Assembly: GCA_024663395.1 (NCBI GenBank)
Contig: JANFAH010000011.1
Coordinates: 1,703,804-1,767,803, forward strand
Reading direction: 5' to 3'
Source of the DNA: Pisolithus tinctorius
Lineage: Eukaryota; Basidiomycota; Agaricomycetes; Boletales; Pisolithaceae
DNA length: 64,000 nucleotides
Each line of letters opens with the position of its first letter. Positions within the stretch are counted from its first letter, which is position 1. This document shows, piece after piece, positions 11,575-23,037 of this stretch. Made by a program: the position numbers and the translations under genes. Below the pieces are notes generated by a model that saw nothing but the letters and a program-made list of their open reading frames with translations, searched no databases and was not told the origin of the DNA.

Positions 11575-13994
11575 ATTTGTTTTCGCATGAAGAAGTCTTC
11601 TTCATCTTTGGAATTTATGAAACGTGGGAGGGGATGCAGTCTGTTGCGAGGTTGTGTTGGAATGAAAACTTGTTTCCTGGAATTAGGGTCGCAGATCTCT
11701 AGAGAGTGTTCTCCATCAGGGAAATCATGAAGGACACTGGAGAGTACACAGAAGAAGGGATGACCGAGCCATAAGTCGAAAGGCATGCAATCAATGACTT
11801 GGATCTGTAGATGGGCCTCAACATTTCCTATGCACAAGGTGGCATTCTCTATGACCCTGCAGGTACTTTCTTTGGATTGGTTAGCAGCTTCCAGAGTCAT
11901 GGTCATGTCAGTATGGAGAGGGGCCTCTAAGGCTTCCCACAACTCCCATCGCAAAGCCACTACCTGGCATCTGCTGTCCAGAATACATTTGACATGGAGT
12001 TTGTCCATCAAGATTCCATTGACAGTGTGTAAGGGAGCCATAGCGAGGCCTATGCACTTCCCTTCTGTGTCTCTGACCCAATACTGCTCATAGGACGCCC
12101 AGGCAGCTGAGGGTGTTGTGTCTGATGCAGTTTCTAAACTCCTGACTGGGGCTTCCAAAGATGAGGCAGGGTTAGTTGGAGCGGGATTACTGACTGGGAT
12201 AGGAGCCACTGGCATGCTGGCCAACACTGGGACTGCTTGTGCCAGCCTTTGACGATGAACTGGGACTTCTACACTGTCAAAGCAAGCTGTCTTCTTTTTC
12301 TTGATAGTGTTCTTCAACTCTTCCACCTGTGCATAAGCCCTTGCTAAGGCATGTTGGTCCTCTTCATCAGCATCCTCCTCTAGGTCTTCATTGACTAGAT
12401 AGGAAGAGGGGTGTATGTCAACTTGGTATTCTGAGGCATCCTTGTTGCTGAAGAACATTGTACTGATGAGATGGGGAGGAGTATCATGCCCACAGGACAA
12501 GGATGACTGCTGGCCAGGCTGCTGAACTGAGACGAGGTTTGCTGAGGCAATGATCAAGTCGCACATGGTGAGGAAGTTATCAATCTTTTCCTTGAAATTG
12601 CAACCTGCAGCTGTCCTAGGAATGTCAGAGCCATCAGGGATGAAAACTCTTCCCCCAATCAGGGAGCATTTCCCAGCTTGTACATATTTGTGACACAGCG
12701 TACACTCTGCAGTTCTGTGGCCATCTGTTCCTCCACAGAAGAAACATCGTGGATTGAAGGAACGACAGAATTGGCCTTCTTGACCTTGTTGGGGAGGTGG
12801 GGCAGAAACAGGTTTCTGAGCAACATGAACATACTCTCGTTTCAAGATAGTAGGAACGGTCAGCAAGGAAGATGGAGTGGAGTTCTGGGGAAACAGTGCT
12901 GATGAATCTGGCTGAGGGAGGTTTTGTTTGGCTCCACTGAGCAGGTAGTTGGCATGTTTATAGACTGTGTCAAACTCCCATGGTTCATCGATGTCATGAT
13001 CTAGGTCAGAGAGTTGCAATCGTGTGAGCAAGGAATTCCAAAACCTCAGAGGAAACCCCTCAAGGAATTTCTCATTGATGTAGTCCTCAGGGAGTTTCTT
13101 CATCTTCTGGACAAGGCCAAGGATGTGTCAGAATTCTCAGACGTATTTCCCGAGATCTTCCAGTGATCCCATCAGTTTCTGAACTTGATGGTGGAGTAAG
13201 GTTTCGAGGTCAGCTTTAGTATAGCAATGATCTTTCACCGAGGCCCCTGGATAATAGTTCAGCAGTTCTTTGGAGAATGTGTCGCAGTCATTGAAGCCAT
13301 CAGTTGCAGCATCTAAGGTGGTCCAAAATTCTGCCTCGTTGTGGTCAGCATAATGAATGACCCAGTGGATCTTATCTTTTCCAGAAATGAGACCAGTGTT
13401 GAGGCAGAGTTGTTCAATGTCTTCGAGGTATTGGGTGATATCTTCAGTACACCCAGAAAACTTTGGGGCTTTGTTGGAACCCCTGAGCGGCATATCTTTT
13501 GCTCCAGACATTATGTGAGGTGGTGCAGGGGTCTGGATCGGAATTTGAGGAGGGATAGGAGCGGGATTCGAGAGGGTCAAGGCAAGAGTATTCTGTGTGG
13601 GTATTCAAGTAGAAAGGGTGATAGCAGAATTTGTGATTAGGGAGTAGGAAGGAAGGAGGAGCTGTTCAGCAGCTAGTTCTGAATCACTGGATGGCAAGGA
13701 TGACAAAGAGGTTAGTTCTGAGAGAGGTGAAAGTTCTTGATGTTCAGTGGGAGGGTTGAAGGGTTCATCAAGGTTGAAGCCTCCTGGAAACACTGGGTAA
13801 AATGCTGGGGACTCTGGGCTCTGAAAGATCTCATCTAAACCGAGATCTGAGTCTGATGAGTGTGGCTCTGAAATATCTCTAGGATCAGCTACTGGGATTA
13901 AGATTTCTGATGACGAAATAGACAGTCTGCAGAAGGGCTCTAGGAGGTCTTCAAGTTTGGTTCTTTGACAAGTGGGTTGTAAGGATAAAAACAT
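11538..13994 (-). pseudogene. Gypsy B gag and protease
   Basis: A single minus-strand frame runs from just inside the 5' LTR (13994) to TAA at 11538-11540, interrupted only by TGA at 13605, 13137 and 13128. It has a Ser/Asp-rich N-terminus, a capsid-like part (KAPKFSGCTEDITQYLEDIE ... FLEGFPLRFWNSLL), a zinc knuckle (CFFCGGTDGHRTAEC) and a retropepsin segment whose active site reads ILDSRCQ instead of ILDSGCQ (codon 11970-11972). Protease is thus in the gag frame, and RT follows by -1 frameshift. The heptamer G GGT TTT sits immediately before the TAA. Confidence 0.88.
11541..11547 (-). promoter_or_regulatory. Putative -1 ribosomal slippery site in gypsy B
   Basis: On the coding strand the heptamer G GGT TTT fits X XXY YYZ in the gag/protease frame and is followed at once by the stop TAA. 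A -1 slip reads GGG TTT TTA and enters the RT frame (TGFLISVED). Confidence 0.55.
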
Positions 13995-14646
13995 TGTGAG
14001 ACATGACTTCTGGGAAGCATGTGACTAGGGGAAGGCTGAAGGGAGAATTCCCTAGGATCGTCCCAAGGGATGCTGTGTGGAAGGAGAAGTCAAGAATACA
14101 GCTAGAAGGGGGTGGGGAATTTGAGCAAGAGCCGCAGAATTTAATTCCAGACAGGTGCAGACGTGTGAGGAACAGCAAGATGGGTATACGAAATTCTGGG
14201 AGGCCACTATGCGTCAAGAAGAGTGAATTCGAAGCAAAAGGGACATGGGATAAGGTATGCAGGACTGGAGGACACAGGAGACACAAAGACCACTGGGGAC
14301 ACTGAAGACACTGTAGACTCTATATATGCACTTTAGACTCTGGGAACTCTCAAACTTGCAGAACACACACAGATAGTGACTCCAAAGGTGGGTGGTATAT
14401 TTCTGACGCTATGGCAGAATTATATAGTACAGGGAAAGTAGGTACAAGTCGGAGTAAGGTGGGGTGGAAAAACTAAAAGATCAGTAAATAAAGGGAAGGA
14501 CGTCAGATGTCAGCGAAATACAGATGCACGTGAAATTGTCCAGTGGGTAGTAGACAAGAGTAAGAACAGGACAATGGTAAGGGGTATCTTCCAACAGAAT
14601 GAGAGTATGTGTACAAGTGGGAGGTGGAGCTGAGTGGCACAGGAGG
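13995..14646 (-). repeat. 5' LTR of gypsy B, first part (split by gypsy A)
   Basis: Starts TGTGAGAC and matches 4827-5478 of the other LTR closely. It is cut at 14646, where gypsy A begins, after one copy of the A target duplication GGAGG (14642-14646). The remainder resumes at 22690. Confidence 0.92.
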
Positions 14647-15359
14647 CGTCACGACTGTGCGTTCATTATAAGTCCCTATACACTCCGCACCCTACTCCGC
14701 CAGTTGTTCACTCACTCCGCACCAACTCCGCCCAACGTCTGCTGTTTATGAACCATCTCCACTCCGACTGCTGTCGGACTTGTGTTACTCTCCTACCGGA
14801 CCGAGCGGTCCGTTCTCTGAGGGGCATGTGACTACCCTCGCAGTCAGGTACTCCGCAGCGTGCTCACTGCATGGTCCAGCGCCTGGACTATTTCCTTTCC
14901 TGGATGTTCTGTGTTACCCGTTCGTGTGTCCTCCGTCTACCCTTCATTCGTCGTCCAGGAAATTTTACTTGAAAATTTATGAGTCTCCGTATGTCAGCTC
15001 CGATTCCGATTACTGTACCTCCGTAACAGCATAAAAGCATGTACTGTACTCCGCTGTTCTTTAGTACGAATATCAACTTAGTTCCTACTCCCTCTGATTC
15101 TGTCTTCTGTCTGTCGGAGCTATCTCTGACTCTCCGTCTGTACTCTCCCTCTGAAATACGAGGGCTGAGATCGTGCAAGGGGGTAGCGCACGAGCTAAAC
15201 CCGATGCCCTCACTCCGCTCTGCCTTTGTCTCGGCGGTCTTCGTTCCTGCCGACACTCTGCTAGTCGGAGTTCTGTTCTTCTGTGTCGGACTTGCTTCTG
15301 AACCCCTCTCTAGACCTTATATAGCGTCGGAGTTGGTCGGAGTAGGCCCAGACTTGACA
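14647..15359 (+). repeat. 5' LTR of gypsy A
   Basis: 713 bp, ends GACTTGACA, same length as the 3' copy with scattered transitions only. It contains many CTCCG-type motifs and a possible TATA-like ATAAAAG at about 15032. The leader GTATATTCGTAC follows directly; no standard tRNA primer site was recognised. Confidence 0.93.
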
Positions 15360-15421
15360 GTATATTCGTACTCGCACTTGTATGATCTCCTTTTCTGTCT
15401 CCCAAAAAAGCTTACACCATT

Positions 15422-16663
15422 ATGAGAACTCGAGCTCAATCCCAGAGAGAGGTCGCTGAGAACCTCGCTGTAGTGCTAGCTAATCCGTGTCGACTCCCTT
15501 CCGTCGTTGAACAATTCCAGTCTTTCTCCACTCGACACTGCTCTCACGCTGAAGGCAAAAGTGCTTCGCAAGCTGGTCGCTCCGACCTCCACCCAACAAC
15601 TTTCCATACTCCGTCTCCTCGTAACCGAGGTGATGGACCCGACCCCGACCCTGACTATCCTGATGGTGATCCCGATGGCGGGGGCAGCGGTGAGGGGGAT
15701 GTCCCCGAAGACCCGGCTGAGCCACCAGAGGATCCACTCATAGCCCTTGCTAGAGCTGTCCATGCACTTGCATGGTCTAGTTCGCGCACTGGGGACTCCG
15801 ATCCTAAGAAACTCTGTGAGTTCCTCGTCCAATGTGAGCTAAACTTCCAAGACCGCCCTCGCACATTCTGCTCTGACAGAGCAAAGGTTACCTTCGCTCA
15901 GTCTTATCTCAAGGGTATGGCTCTGGCTTGGTTCGAGCCAGATCTACTAAACCCCAACAACTATGACCGCCCGCTCTGGATGGACGACTATCACGAGTTC
16001 TTACAAGAGCTCACAACTAATTTCGGTCTGCATGATGCCATAGCGGATGCCATCCAACAACTCGAGAACCTCACCATGAAGGATGGGTCTCGAATTACCA
16101 AATACGTCGTGGAGTTCAATTGCTGGGCTTCACAGGTCAAGGACTACGGTGTCAGTGCGCTCCGCCACTGCTTCTATAGCGGACTTCCAGACCGCATCAA
16201 GGATGAGATCGCTCACGTCGGAAAACCTTCCACCCTCGCACAACTCCGTGAACTCGCTCAGACCATCGATGCATGCTACTGGGAGCGCAAAGCAGAGATC
16301 TCACGTACCACCAAGTCCACCTCCGACAAGTCGCAGTCTTCCAACTCTGACAACAAAACTAAATTGTTGTCCTCCTTGTCCTCTGCTCCAAAGTCCGACG
16401 CCAAGGGCAAGGGCAAACAGAAAGATCCGCCCAAGTCCGATGCATCTAAGTCCAATATTGCCCACCTTCTGGGTAAAGATGGCAAACTCACCTCCGCTGA
16501 GCGCCAGCATAGGATGAAGAACAACCTCTGCCTCTTCTGTGGCGAGGCTGGCCACTCCGCCAAGGACTGTCCCAAGTCCACCTCTCGCGCAGCCAAAGCC
16601 CGTGCAGCTATGGCTGGAACTCCGCCTACTCCGACTGAGGAGAAGGCAGAGCTAAAAAATTAG
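15422..16663 (+). CDS. Gypsy A gag polyprotein
   Basis: 413 codons, intact. The N-terminal third is Pro/Asp/Gly-rich (PDPDYPDGDPDGGGSGEGD), followed by the Ty3/gypsy capsid domain (KVTFAQSYLKGMALAWFEPD, DGSRITKYVVEFNCWASQV, YSGLPDRIKDEIAHVGKP), a Lys/Ser-rich linker and a CCHC zinc knuckle (CLFCGEAGHSAKDC, C-X2-C-X4-H-X4-C) for RNA packaging. The ATG lies 63 bases after the 5' LTR. The ORF stops at TAG 16661-16663 just after a slippery heptamer; pol continues in the -1 frame. Confidence 0.95.
   Translation: MRTRAQSQREVAENLAVVLANPCRLPSVVEQFQSFSTRHCSHAEGKSASQAGRSDLHPTTFHTPSPRNRGDGPDPDPDYPDGDPDGGGSGEGDVPEDPAEPPEDPLIALARAVHALAWSSSRTGDSDPKKLCEFLVQCELNFQDRPRTFCSDRAKVTFAQSYLKGMALAWFEPDLLNPNNYDRPLWMDDYHEFLQELTTNFGLHDAIADAIQQLENLTMKDGSRITKYVVEFNCWASQVKDYGVSALRHCFYSGLPDRIKDEIAHVGKPSTLAQLRELAQTIDACYWERKAEISRTTKSTSDKSQSSNSDNKTKLLSSLSSAPKSDAKGKGKQKDPPKSDASKSNIAHLLGKDGKLTSAERQHRMKNNLCLFCGEAGHSAKDCPKSTSRAAKARAAMAGTPPTPTEEKAELKN
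16654..16660 (+). promoter_or_regulatory. Putative -1 ribosomal slippery site in gypsy A
   Basis: A AAA AAT in the gag frame is followed directly by TAG. After a -1 slip the frame reads LVRSSRELAQPGGSVDPN and leads into the protease, with one TGA (16732) that looks like a decayed CGA. Confidence 0.6.
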
Positions 16664-19600
16664 TCCGCTCCTCCAGGGAGCTCGCACAGCCTGGAGGAAG
16701 CGTTGATCCCAACTGTGTGCAACCGGACATCTGACTCAATGCGTCCACTCTTTCCAGTCCCAATTCTTTACTTCCGTCTGTAACTCTTCCGGATTATTCT
16801 GTTGATACTTTTTCTGCGTTGATCGATTCTGGTTCTTCTCATTGCTTCGTAGACCCGTCTATAATCAAAAAATATGCCATTCCTGTTTCCTCTGTTTCTC
16901 TGCCAATTCCGCTCCGCTTGTTTGATGGTAGTACAAATGCTGTCATTTCCCAAGAAGTAGATCTTTCCCTCCGCTTCCCTTCCAGCGATGTCAATTCCAT
17001 TTCATTTTATGTTACTCCATTGGATTCTTCATGTTCGCTGGTACTAGGACACAACTGGCTCACCCGCTTCAATCTGTCGATTGACTGGGTATTGGGCAGT
17101 ATATCGTTCAAACCATCGCTACAGAGAATGCTGATGCCCCAGGCGCCTTCGTCGTCTTCCGCTGTGACCTCCGCTCCGGATCCGACACCCTCCGCTCCGT
17201 TTGCAGCTCCGACTGCACCTCCGACAGACTCGTGGTGCTCTGCTCCGCTCATCTCACTCATCAATGCTGCTGCGTATGTCAGAGCCTGTGCTCTCCCTGG
17301 CTCTAGACAGTTCCACTTACAGCTCTCCACTGATGATGTGAAGCTTCGTGCGTCCTCCACTTCCTCTCCGCCTCCTGACCTCTCCTCGGTTCCTTCTGAG
17401 TATCACGAGTTTGCCGACGTCTTTAGCAAAGACAAGGCCACTGAACTTCCACCACACCGCTCATTCGATCTCAAGATCGACCTCGAGGAAGGAGCTTCTC
17501 CGCCCATTGGTACAATCTACTCTCTTTCTCCGCCAGAGCTTGAAGCTCTCCGCACCTTCATTGATGAGCATCTTGGCTGCAGCTTCATCAAACAATCCAC
17601 CTCCGCTCATGGTGCCCCTGTCCTCTTTGTGAAAAAGAAGGACGGTTCACTCCGCCTCTGCATAGACTACTGAGGACTCAACAAAATCATGAAAAAAGAT
17701 CGCTATCCGCTGCTGCTCATCTCTGACCTACTCAATTCTCCAAGCCACGCTAAAGTCTACACCAAGATCGATCTCCACCATGCCTATCATCTGGTCCGCA
17801 TAGCAGACGGTGATGAGTGGAAAACGGCTTTCCGCACTCATTATGGTTCTTACGAGTGGCAGGTGATGCCATTCGGTCTGACTAACGCACCTGCGGCTTT
17901 CCAGCGATTCGTCAATAGCATCTTTGCAGACATGCTCGATGTCTGCGTCATGGAATACCTCAATGACATCCTAATCTATTCGCAGGACATGGAGTCGCAT
18001 CGCAAACACATAAAAGAGGTACTCCACCGCCTTCGAAAGCATGGCCTTTATGCCAAGCTGGAGAAGTGCGAGTTTCACTCTGACTCCGTCGAGTACCTCA
18101 GTTATGTTCTTTCTCCCTCCAGTCTCACCAAGTCTGCTGAGAAGGTTCAGGCAGTCTGCGACTGGCCTGAGCCACAGAAGGTGCGAGACATCCAGTCTTT
18201 CCTTGGTTTTGCAAACTTCTACAGACGATTCATTAATAACTACTCCGACATCATCATTCTGCTCACTCACCTCACGTGAAAGGGTGCTCCTTGGAACGTT
18301 TCTGAGGAGTGCCGCTCCGCTTTCCTCCACCTGAAGGATGCCTTCAGCTGCGCTCCTATTCTCACTCACTGGGTTCTTGATGCTCTGCTTACAGTGGAAA
18401 CCGACGCCTCCGACTATGCCATTGCTGGCATTTTGTTGGTCACCTGCTCCGACAGTGAACTCCGCCCAGTCGCTTTCTACTCTCGCACCATGACTGCGCC
18501 AGAACTCAACTATGATACCCACGACAAGGAGTTGTTGGCTATCTTCGAGGCTTTCCGCCACTGGTGGCATTACCTAGAAGGCTCCGCCTTACCTGTCGAT
18601 GTGGTGATGGACCACAAAAACCTTGAGTATTTTTCCACCTCTAAGGTTCTCACCCGTCGACAGGCCCGCTGGTCGGAGTACCTTTCCCAGTTTAATCTTT
18701 CTATCTGCTTCTGACCTGGCCGCTTGGGAGCCAAACCCAACGCACTTACACAACGTTGGGATGTCTACCCAAAAGGGGGGGGATAGGGACTACGCACAGG
18801 TAAATCCTCACAATCTCCACCCTATGTTTACACAGGAGCAACTCGCGTCGTCCCTCCATACCACCACCCTCTTGGCACCTGTACTCCGCGCCGCCATGGT
18901 CTTTGATGTTGAGTGCTTGCACTCCGACATCATCTCCGCCCTACCCTCAGACCCTGTCTCCACCAGCCATCTCCCAACTCCGACTAAGCCTCGGTGGTCC
19001 CTGGACTCCGACGGTCTACTCCGCCTTGACGGTCGTATCTTTGTCCCTGACATTGATGACCTCCACCTTCAAGTGCTTCAGTTCAAGCATGATCATCCTC
19101 TAGCAGGCCATTTCGGGCAAAATCGCACCCTAGAACTCGTCCGCAGGGACTACGTGTGGCCCAACCTCCGCTCCAACGTGAAAGAATACGTCAGGTCTTG
19201 CACCGCCTGTGGACGGAGCAAAACTCCGCGCCACCGCCCTTATGGTCTACTGAAGCAACTCCCCATCCCAGAGAGACCTTGGAACTCCATCTCCATGGAC
19301 TTCATCGAACACCTCCCCAATTCCAATGGCTACTCCGCCATACTCGTGGTAGTGGACTGCCTCTCAAAGCAAGCAGTGTTCATCCCCACCCACGACTCTG
19401 TCACCTCTGCCGAACTCACTAAGCTCTTCCTTACCCATGTCTTCTCCAAGCACGGAGTACCAGCTAATGTCACCTCCGACAGAGGTCCTGAGTTCGTCTC
19501 ACACTTCTTCCGCTCTCTAGGAAAAGCCCTTGATATGCGCCTTCACTTCACTTCGGGTTACCACCCAGAAGGTGATGGCCAGACCAAGCGAATGAACCAG

Positions 19601-20395
19601 ACCCTCGAGCAGTACCTTCGTGTCTACTGTAACTACCAACAAGACAATTGGGCTGAGCTGTTACCCCTAGCGGAGTTTGCTTTCAACAATGCACCAAGTG
19701 CGACTACTGGAGTTTCCCCTTTCTTCGCTAACAAGGGATACCATCCAAACCTGTCTGTGGTCCCTCACCAAGATGTCACTTCCCCAAGGGCTCATGACTA
19801 TGTCGTTGAGCTCTCCGCCCTTCATGACTTCCTCCGCTCCGAAATGTCCGCCGCTCAACAGCGCTACCAGGGTCCAGCAGATGCTAAACGCATACCTCCG
19901 CCTGAGTTCAAGGTCGGAGAACAGGCCTACGTCAAAGCCAAGTACTTCCGCTCCACCTGTCCTTCGGAAAAACTCTCCGAAAAGTACTTAGGTCCGTTCA
20001 CCATCCTGGCCAGGCCAGGTACGCATTCTGTCACCCTTAAGCTCCCTGACTCTATGCAGTCGGTACATCCGGTCTTCCATGTCTCACAACTGGAAGCCGC
20101 AGCGGCTAACCCTTTCCCAAACTGACATCAACCTCCACCTCTGCCAGTGGATGTCGATGGTGACCTTGAGTACGAAGTATCAGAGATACTCGACTCTAAG
20201 GTGGACCGCCGTCGCCGCCACTGTCAACTCTTGTATCTAGTCCACTGGGCTGGTTACGAGAACACCGACGAAGAAACCTCTTGGTTGCTTGCAACTGAGC
20301 TAGATCACGCTTCCGACATAGTATCCGCCTTCCATGAACACTATCACACACACCTGGCCCATACCAGCCTCCACCATAATACTCCGCCTACATAA
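16661..20395 (+). pseudogene. Gypsy A pol: protease, RT, RNase H, integrase, chromodomain
   Basis: One frame apart from TGA stops at 16732, 17671, 18277, 18712 and 20123, each where Arg is expected (for example LCIDY*GLNKI). Protease has [15 protein letters not shown] has KVYTKIDLHHAYH and VMPFGLTNAPAAFQ, with the catalytic box YLNDILIYS (Asp to Asn, 17962-17964). RNase H has TDASDYAIAGIL and THDKELLAI. Integrase has HHCC (HDHPLAGHF ... CTACGRS), the Asp residues in SMDFIEHLP and TSDRGPEF, and GQTKRMNQTLEQYLR with Lys for the third catalytic residue (19586-19588; 35 residues after the second Asp). The C-terminus is a chromodomain ([10 protein letters not shown] ... [18 protein letters not shown]), which in chromoviruses directs insertion to heterochromatin. 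Confidence 0.95.
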
Positions 20396-20582
20396 ACCTC
20401 CTCCACGGACCAACTCCGCCTCTTACCGAACTACCTTGAGTACTTTAGAATTTTCTCCGCTTATCCATTTCACTTCTCAGAGTCACAAGCAAAAACACAA
20501 GTTTATCTCGTAGTAATACAAAATATACAGACTAAAGACAAAAAAAAAGAAAAAGAAAAAGAAGAAAGAAAACAACACTACT

Positions 20583-21777
20583 CTACTCTTCCATCGCTTG
20601 TCCTCCGCCACCCTCCTGTTCTTCATCGCCTTCCTGCTCCCCTTTGACTTCTTCCTCATTATCCCCCTCTGCACCTTCATCCGCTTCCTCTCGCTGGTCC
20701 TCCGCCACCTCCGACTGCGGCCTCCTCCATCCTCCTCCTGTGCGTTTGAACTCGGCCACTCTGGCCTCACGCGCATCCTCCCTTCTCCTCATCTCCGCCC
20801 ACTCTGCCCAGGCACGGTACAGTGCCCACTCGTTGGCGGTCTGCTCTGCAGCCTCTGCCATCCACTCCGCTGCCTCTGCCATCCTCTCAAAGGCCAGTGC
20901 AGCGGTCTCATGCGCTTCGGCCTGCCTCTCCATGGCCTGCAGCTGCCGCTCCCTCTCCCACTCCGCCCACCGTGTGTGTACTCCTGCCCCTGAGGGACCC
21001 TCAAGCGGTGTTGCTGGCTCCTCCTCGCCCTCTCCGCCTGCCTCCCACTTGTCGTCCGCTTCCTCCGTCTCTGTCGCTTTCTCCTTTCCCTTCCCTCGCG
21101 TCCTCTTCTTCTTCTCCCCTCGGGAGCTCCCCGTCCCTGCTCTCTTCCATGAAGGCCCTGCCGCCACCTCTTCCTGCATCCAGCTGCACATCTTCTTCTT
21201 GTTGTGGCAGGGCACGCAGGCCCTGGTCTTGCCCTGCCCCGGCTCACACTGCCCTGCCATCAGACTCGCTATACAGCGAGTGCAGGGGGCTCTTCTGGTC
21301 GCGGTGACCACCACGGAGGTCCCAGGGACCTTCTGGGCAGTGTTGACATTGTACACCGCACCGCATAATCTAAGAAAATAAAAACTGCGAGTCAGCTCCG
21401 CCACTCACCTTTGTGTGGCCTCATTCTGCTTGGCCTGAGCCCTCTCCTCAGAGGCCCTCTGCCTCTGCCTCTGCCTCTCTGTCTCCTCCTCTGCCGCCTT
21501 CTTCCTCCTCCACTCTCTTCCTCTGCTCTGCCTCCAACCTCTCCTCCTCTGCCTTCCGCCTCTTGGCCTCCTCGCATTTGGCCTTGCACTCTGCCTCACG
21601 TTCTCTCTCTCTCCACTCGGTCTCCTCTCGACGGCGCGCCTTTTCCGCGGACTTCTCCCACTCAGTGTCGGTGGAGTTGTCTGTGAGAACGACCAGTTCT
21701 TCATCCGCGACTTGGGAGTAGTCATGGACATGGCCAGGGGTTGGCTGGGGGGTTTTGCTCTGGTGCTGGGAAGACAT
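20583..21777 (-). CDS. Antisense accessory gene of gypsy A, Cys-rich coiled-coil protein
   Basis: Starts MSSQHQSKTPQ at 21777. Exon 1 is a Glu/Arg-rich coiled coil (EWEKSAEKARRREETEW), shifting frame in a GAGGCA repeat near 21490. A 39-bp intron (21370-21408, GTGAGT..TTAG) joins ERAQAKQNEATQ in phase to RLCGAVYNVNTAQKVPG. Exon 2 holds a Cys pattern CTRCIASLMAGQCEPG ... CVPCHNKKKMC, a basic KKKRTRGKGKEKA stretch that looks like a nuclear signal, an Ala/Glu-rich helix (ERMAEAAEWMAEAAEQ) and an acidic tail ending at 20583. About 385 residues. The Cys pattern resembles fungal zinc-cluster proteins found beside basidiomycete retroelements, but I cannot name the family. The gene is convergent with pol, as in gypsy B. 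Confidence 0.65.
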
Positions 21778-21971
21778 GATGATGGGGGATGGGATACGAA
21801 GGTTCAGTACCCTAACACGTGTTTTTAAGCGGTACTTCAAACTCCGACAGAGCTCCGCCACGGCTAAAGCCATTATCCTTGAGGCATCAAAATAATTTCA
21901 AATGATCAACTCGTGTTGATCTCATCCCGTACATGCGGCCTTCAGGGGTTCAGGCCCTAAGGGGGGGGCAC

Positions 21972-22684
21972 TGTCACGACCATGCGTTCATTATAAGTCC
22001 CTATACACTCCGCACCCTACTCCGCCAGTTGTTCACTCACTCCACACCAACTCCGCCCAACGTCTGCTGTTTACGAACCATCTCCACTCCGACTGCTGTC
22101 GGACTTGTGTTACTCTCCTACTGGACCAAGTGGTCTGTTCTCTGAGGGGCATGTGACTACCCTCGCAGTCAGGTACTCCGCAGCGCGCTCACCGCATGGT
22201 CCAGTGCCTGGACTATTTCCTTTCCTGGATGTTCTGTGTTACCCATTCGTATGTCCTCCGTCTACCCTTCATTCGTCATCCAGGAAATTTTACTTGAAAA
22301 TTTATGAGTCTCCGTATGTCAGTTCCGATTCCGATTACTGTACCTCCATAACAGTATAAAAGCATGTACTGTACTCTGCTGTTCTTTAGTATGAATATCA
22401 ACTTAGTTCCTACTCCCTCTGATTCTGTCTTCTGTCTGTCGGAGCTATCTCTGACTCTCCGTCTGTACTCTCCCTCTGAAATACGAGGGCTGAGATCGTG
22501 CAAGGGGGTAGTGCACGAGCTAAACCCGACGCCCTCACTCCGCTCTGCCTTTGTCTCGGCGGTCTTCGTTCCTGCCGACACTCCACTAGTTGGAGTTCTG
22601 TTCTTCTGTGTCGGACTTGCTTCCGAACCCCTCTCTAGACCTTGTATAGCGTCGGAGTTGGTCGGAGTAGGCCCGGACTTGACA
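21972..22684 (+). repeat. 3' LTR of gypsy A
   Basis: 713 bp, TGTCACGA ... CTTGACA. It is preceded by CCCTAAGGGGGGGGGCAC, a clear polypurine-type tract, and followed by the GGAGG duplication. Confidence 0.95.
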
Positions 22685-22689
22685 GGAGG

Positions 22690-23033
22690 GCAGAGCATAT
22701 TGTACTGGCACGAAGTCCAGCTTGTGGAATTTAGGGCAACAGGGGAAACCAGAGTTTTTTAGAGGTAAGTGGCACGGATGACTGGTGACATGGCTGAGCA
22801 GTGGCACGGCTACTGAATTCTGGATGACTCTGTGCAAATGCAGCATTTCCAGATCAGCATTTTGATGACTGAGTGACATGCTGAAGGTCAGTAGAGGCTC
22901 CGAAGGTGACAGGGGTTGGGAGGAAACACAAGGACACAAGCAGGAAAAATTCTGAAATGGGTTTGTCATAGAGGCCTGCAGAATTTAGTGACAGATTCCT
23001 GTTCCAGCCTCAGGGAGTATATGGCTCCCTACA
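22690..23033 (-). repeat. 5' LTR of gypsy B, second part
   Basis: Continues the B LTR after gypsy A and matches 5494-5822. It ends CCCTACA, then the CTGT target duplication of B at 23034-23037. Confidence 0.92.
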
Positions 23034-23037
23034 CTGT

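Larger units (their letters stand above)
14647..22684 (+). mobile_element. Ty3/gypsy chromovirus A, nested in the LTR of B
   Basis: An 8038-bp element with two 713-bp LTRs (14647-15359 and 21972-22684) flanked by the 5-bp duplication GGAGG (14642-14646 and 22685-22689). The undisturbed target is visible in the other B LTR (around 5491). The order is LTR, gag, protease, RT, RNase H, integrase, chromodomain, then an antisense accessory gene, a G-rich polypurine tract (21960-21969) and LTR. The first base of the 5' LTR is C instead of the T that starts the 3' LTR. Five in-frame TGA stops, an RT box YLND and an integrase Glu-to-Lys change make it inactive. It is markedly richer in CpG than the B sequence around it, consistent with being younger. 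Confidence 0.96.
4827..23033 (-). mobile_element. Ty3/gypsy retrotransposon B, interrupted by gypsy A
   Basis: The two LTRs are 4827-5822 and, once the insertion and its duplication are removed, 13995-14646 plus 22690-23033; both are exactly 996 bp. The flanks carry a 4-bp target duplication, CTGT at 4823-4826 and 23034-23037. Without A the element is about 10.2 kb. The coding order on the minus strand is gag, protease, RT, RNase H, integrase, then an oppositely oriented accessory gene next to the 3' LTR (4827-5822). It landed in the RT of gypsy C: removing it joins ASFLALT to GHFQDLIRGYAK in frame. Many TGA stops and lost active-site residues show that it is inactive. Confidence 0.92.

Noticed and set aside
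15039..15425. 128-codon ORF in the LTR of gypsy A (and its copy at 22364)
   Set aside because: Both lie in the LTR and leader, which are non-coding; no conservation of reading frame signs.
20644..21381. 245-codon plus-strand ORF overlapping the antisense gene of gypsy A
   Set aside because: It is the mirror of the Glu/Ala/Arg-rich minus-strand gene, giving Ser/Pro/Leu-rich low-complexity protein; the minus strand has the start, intron in phase and Cys motif.
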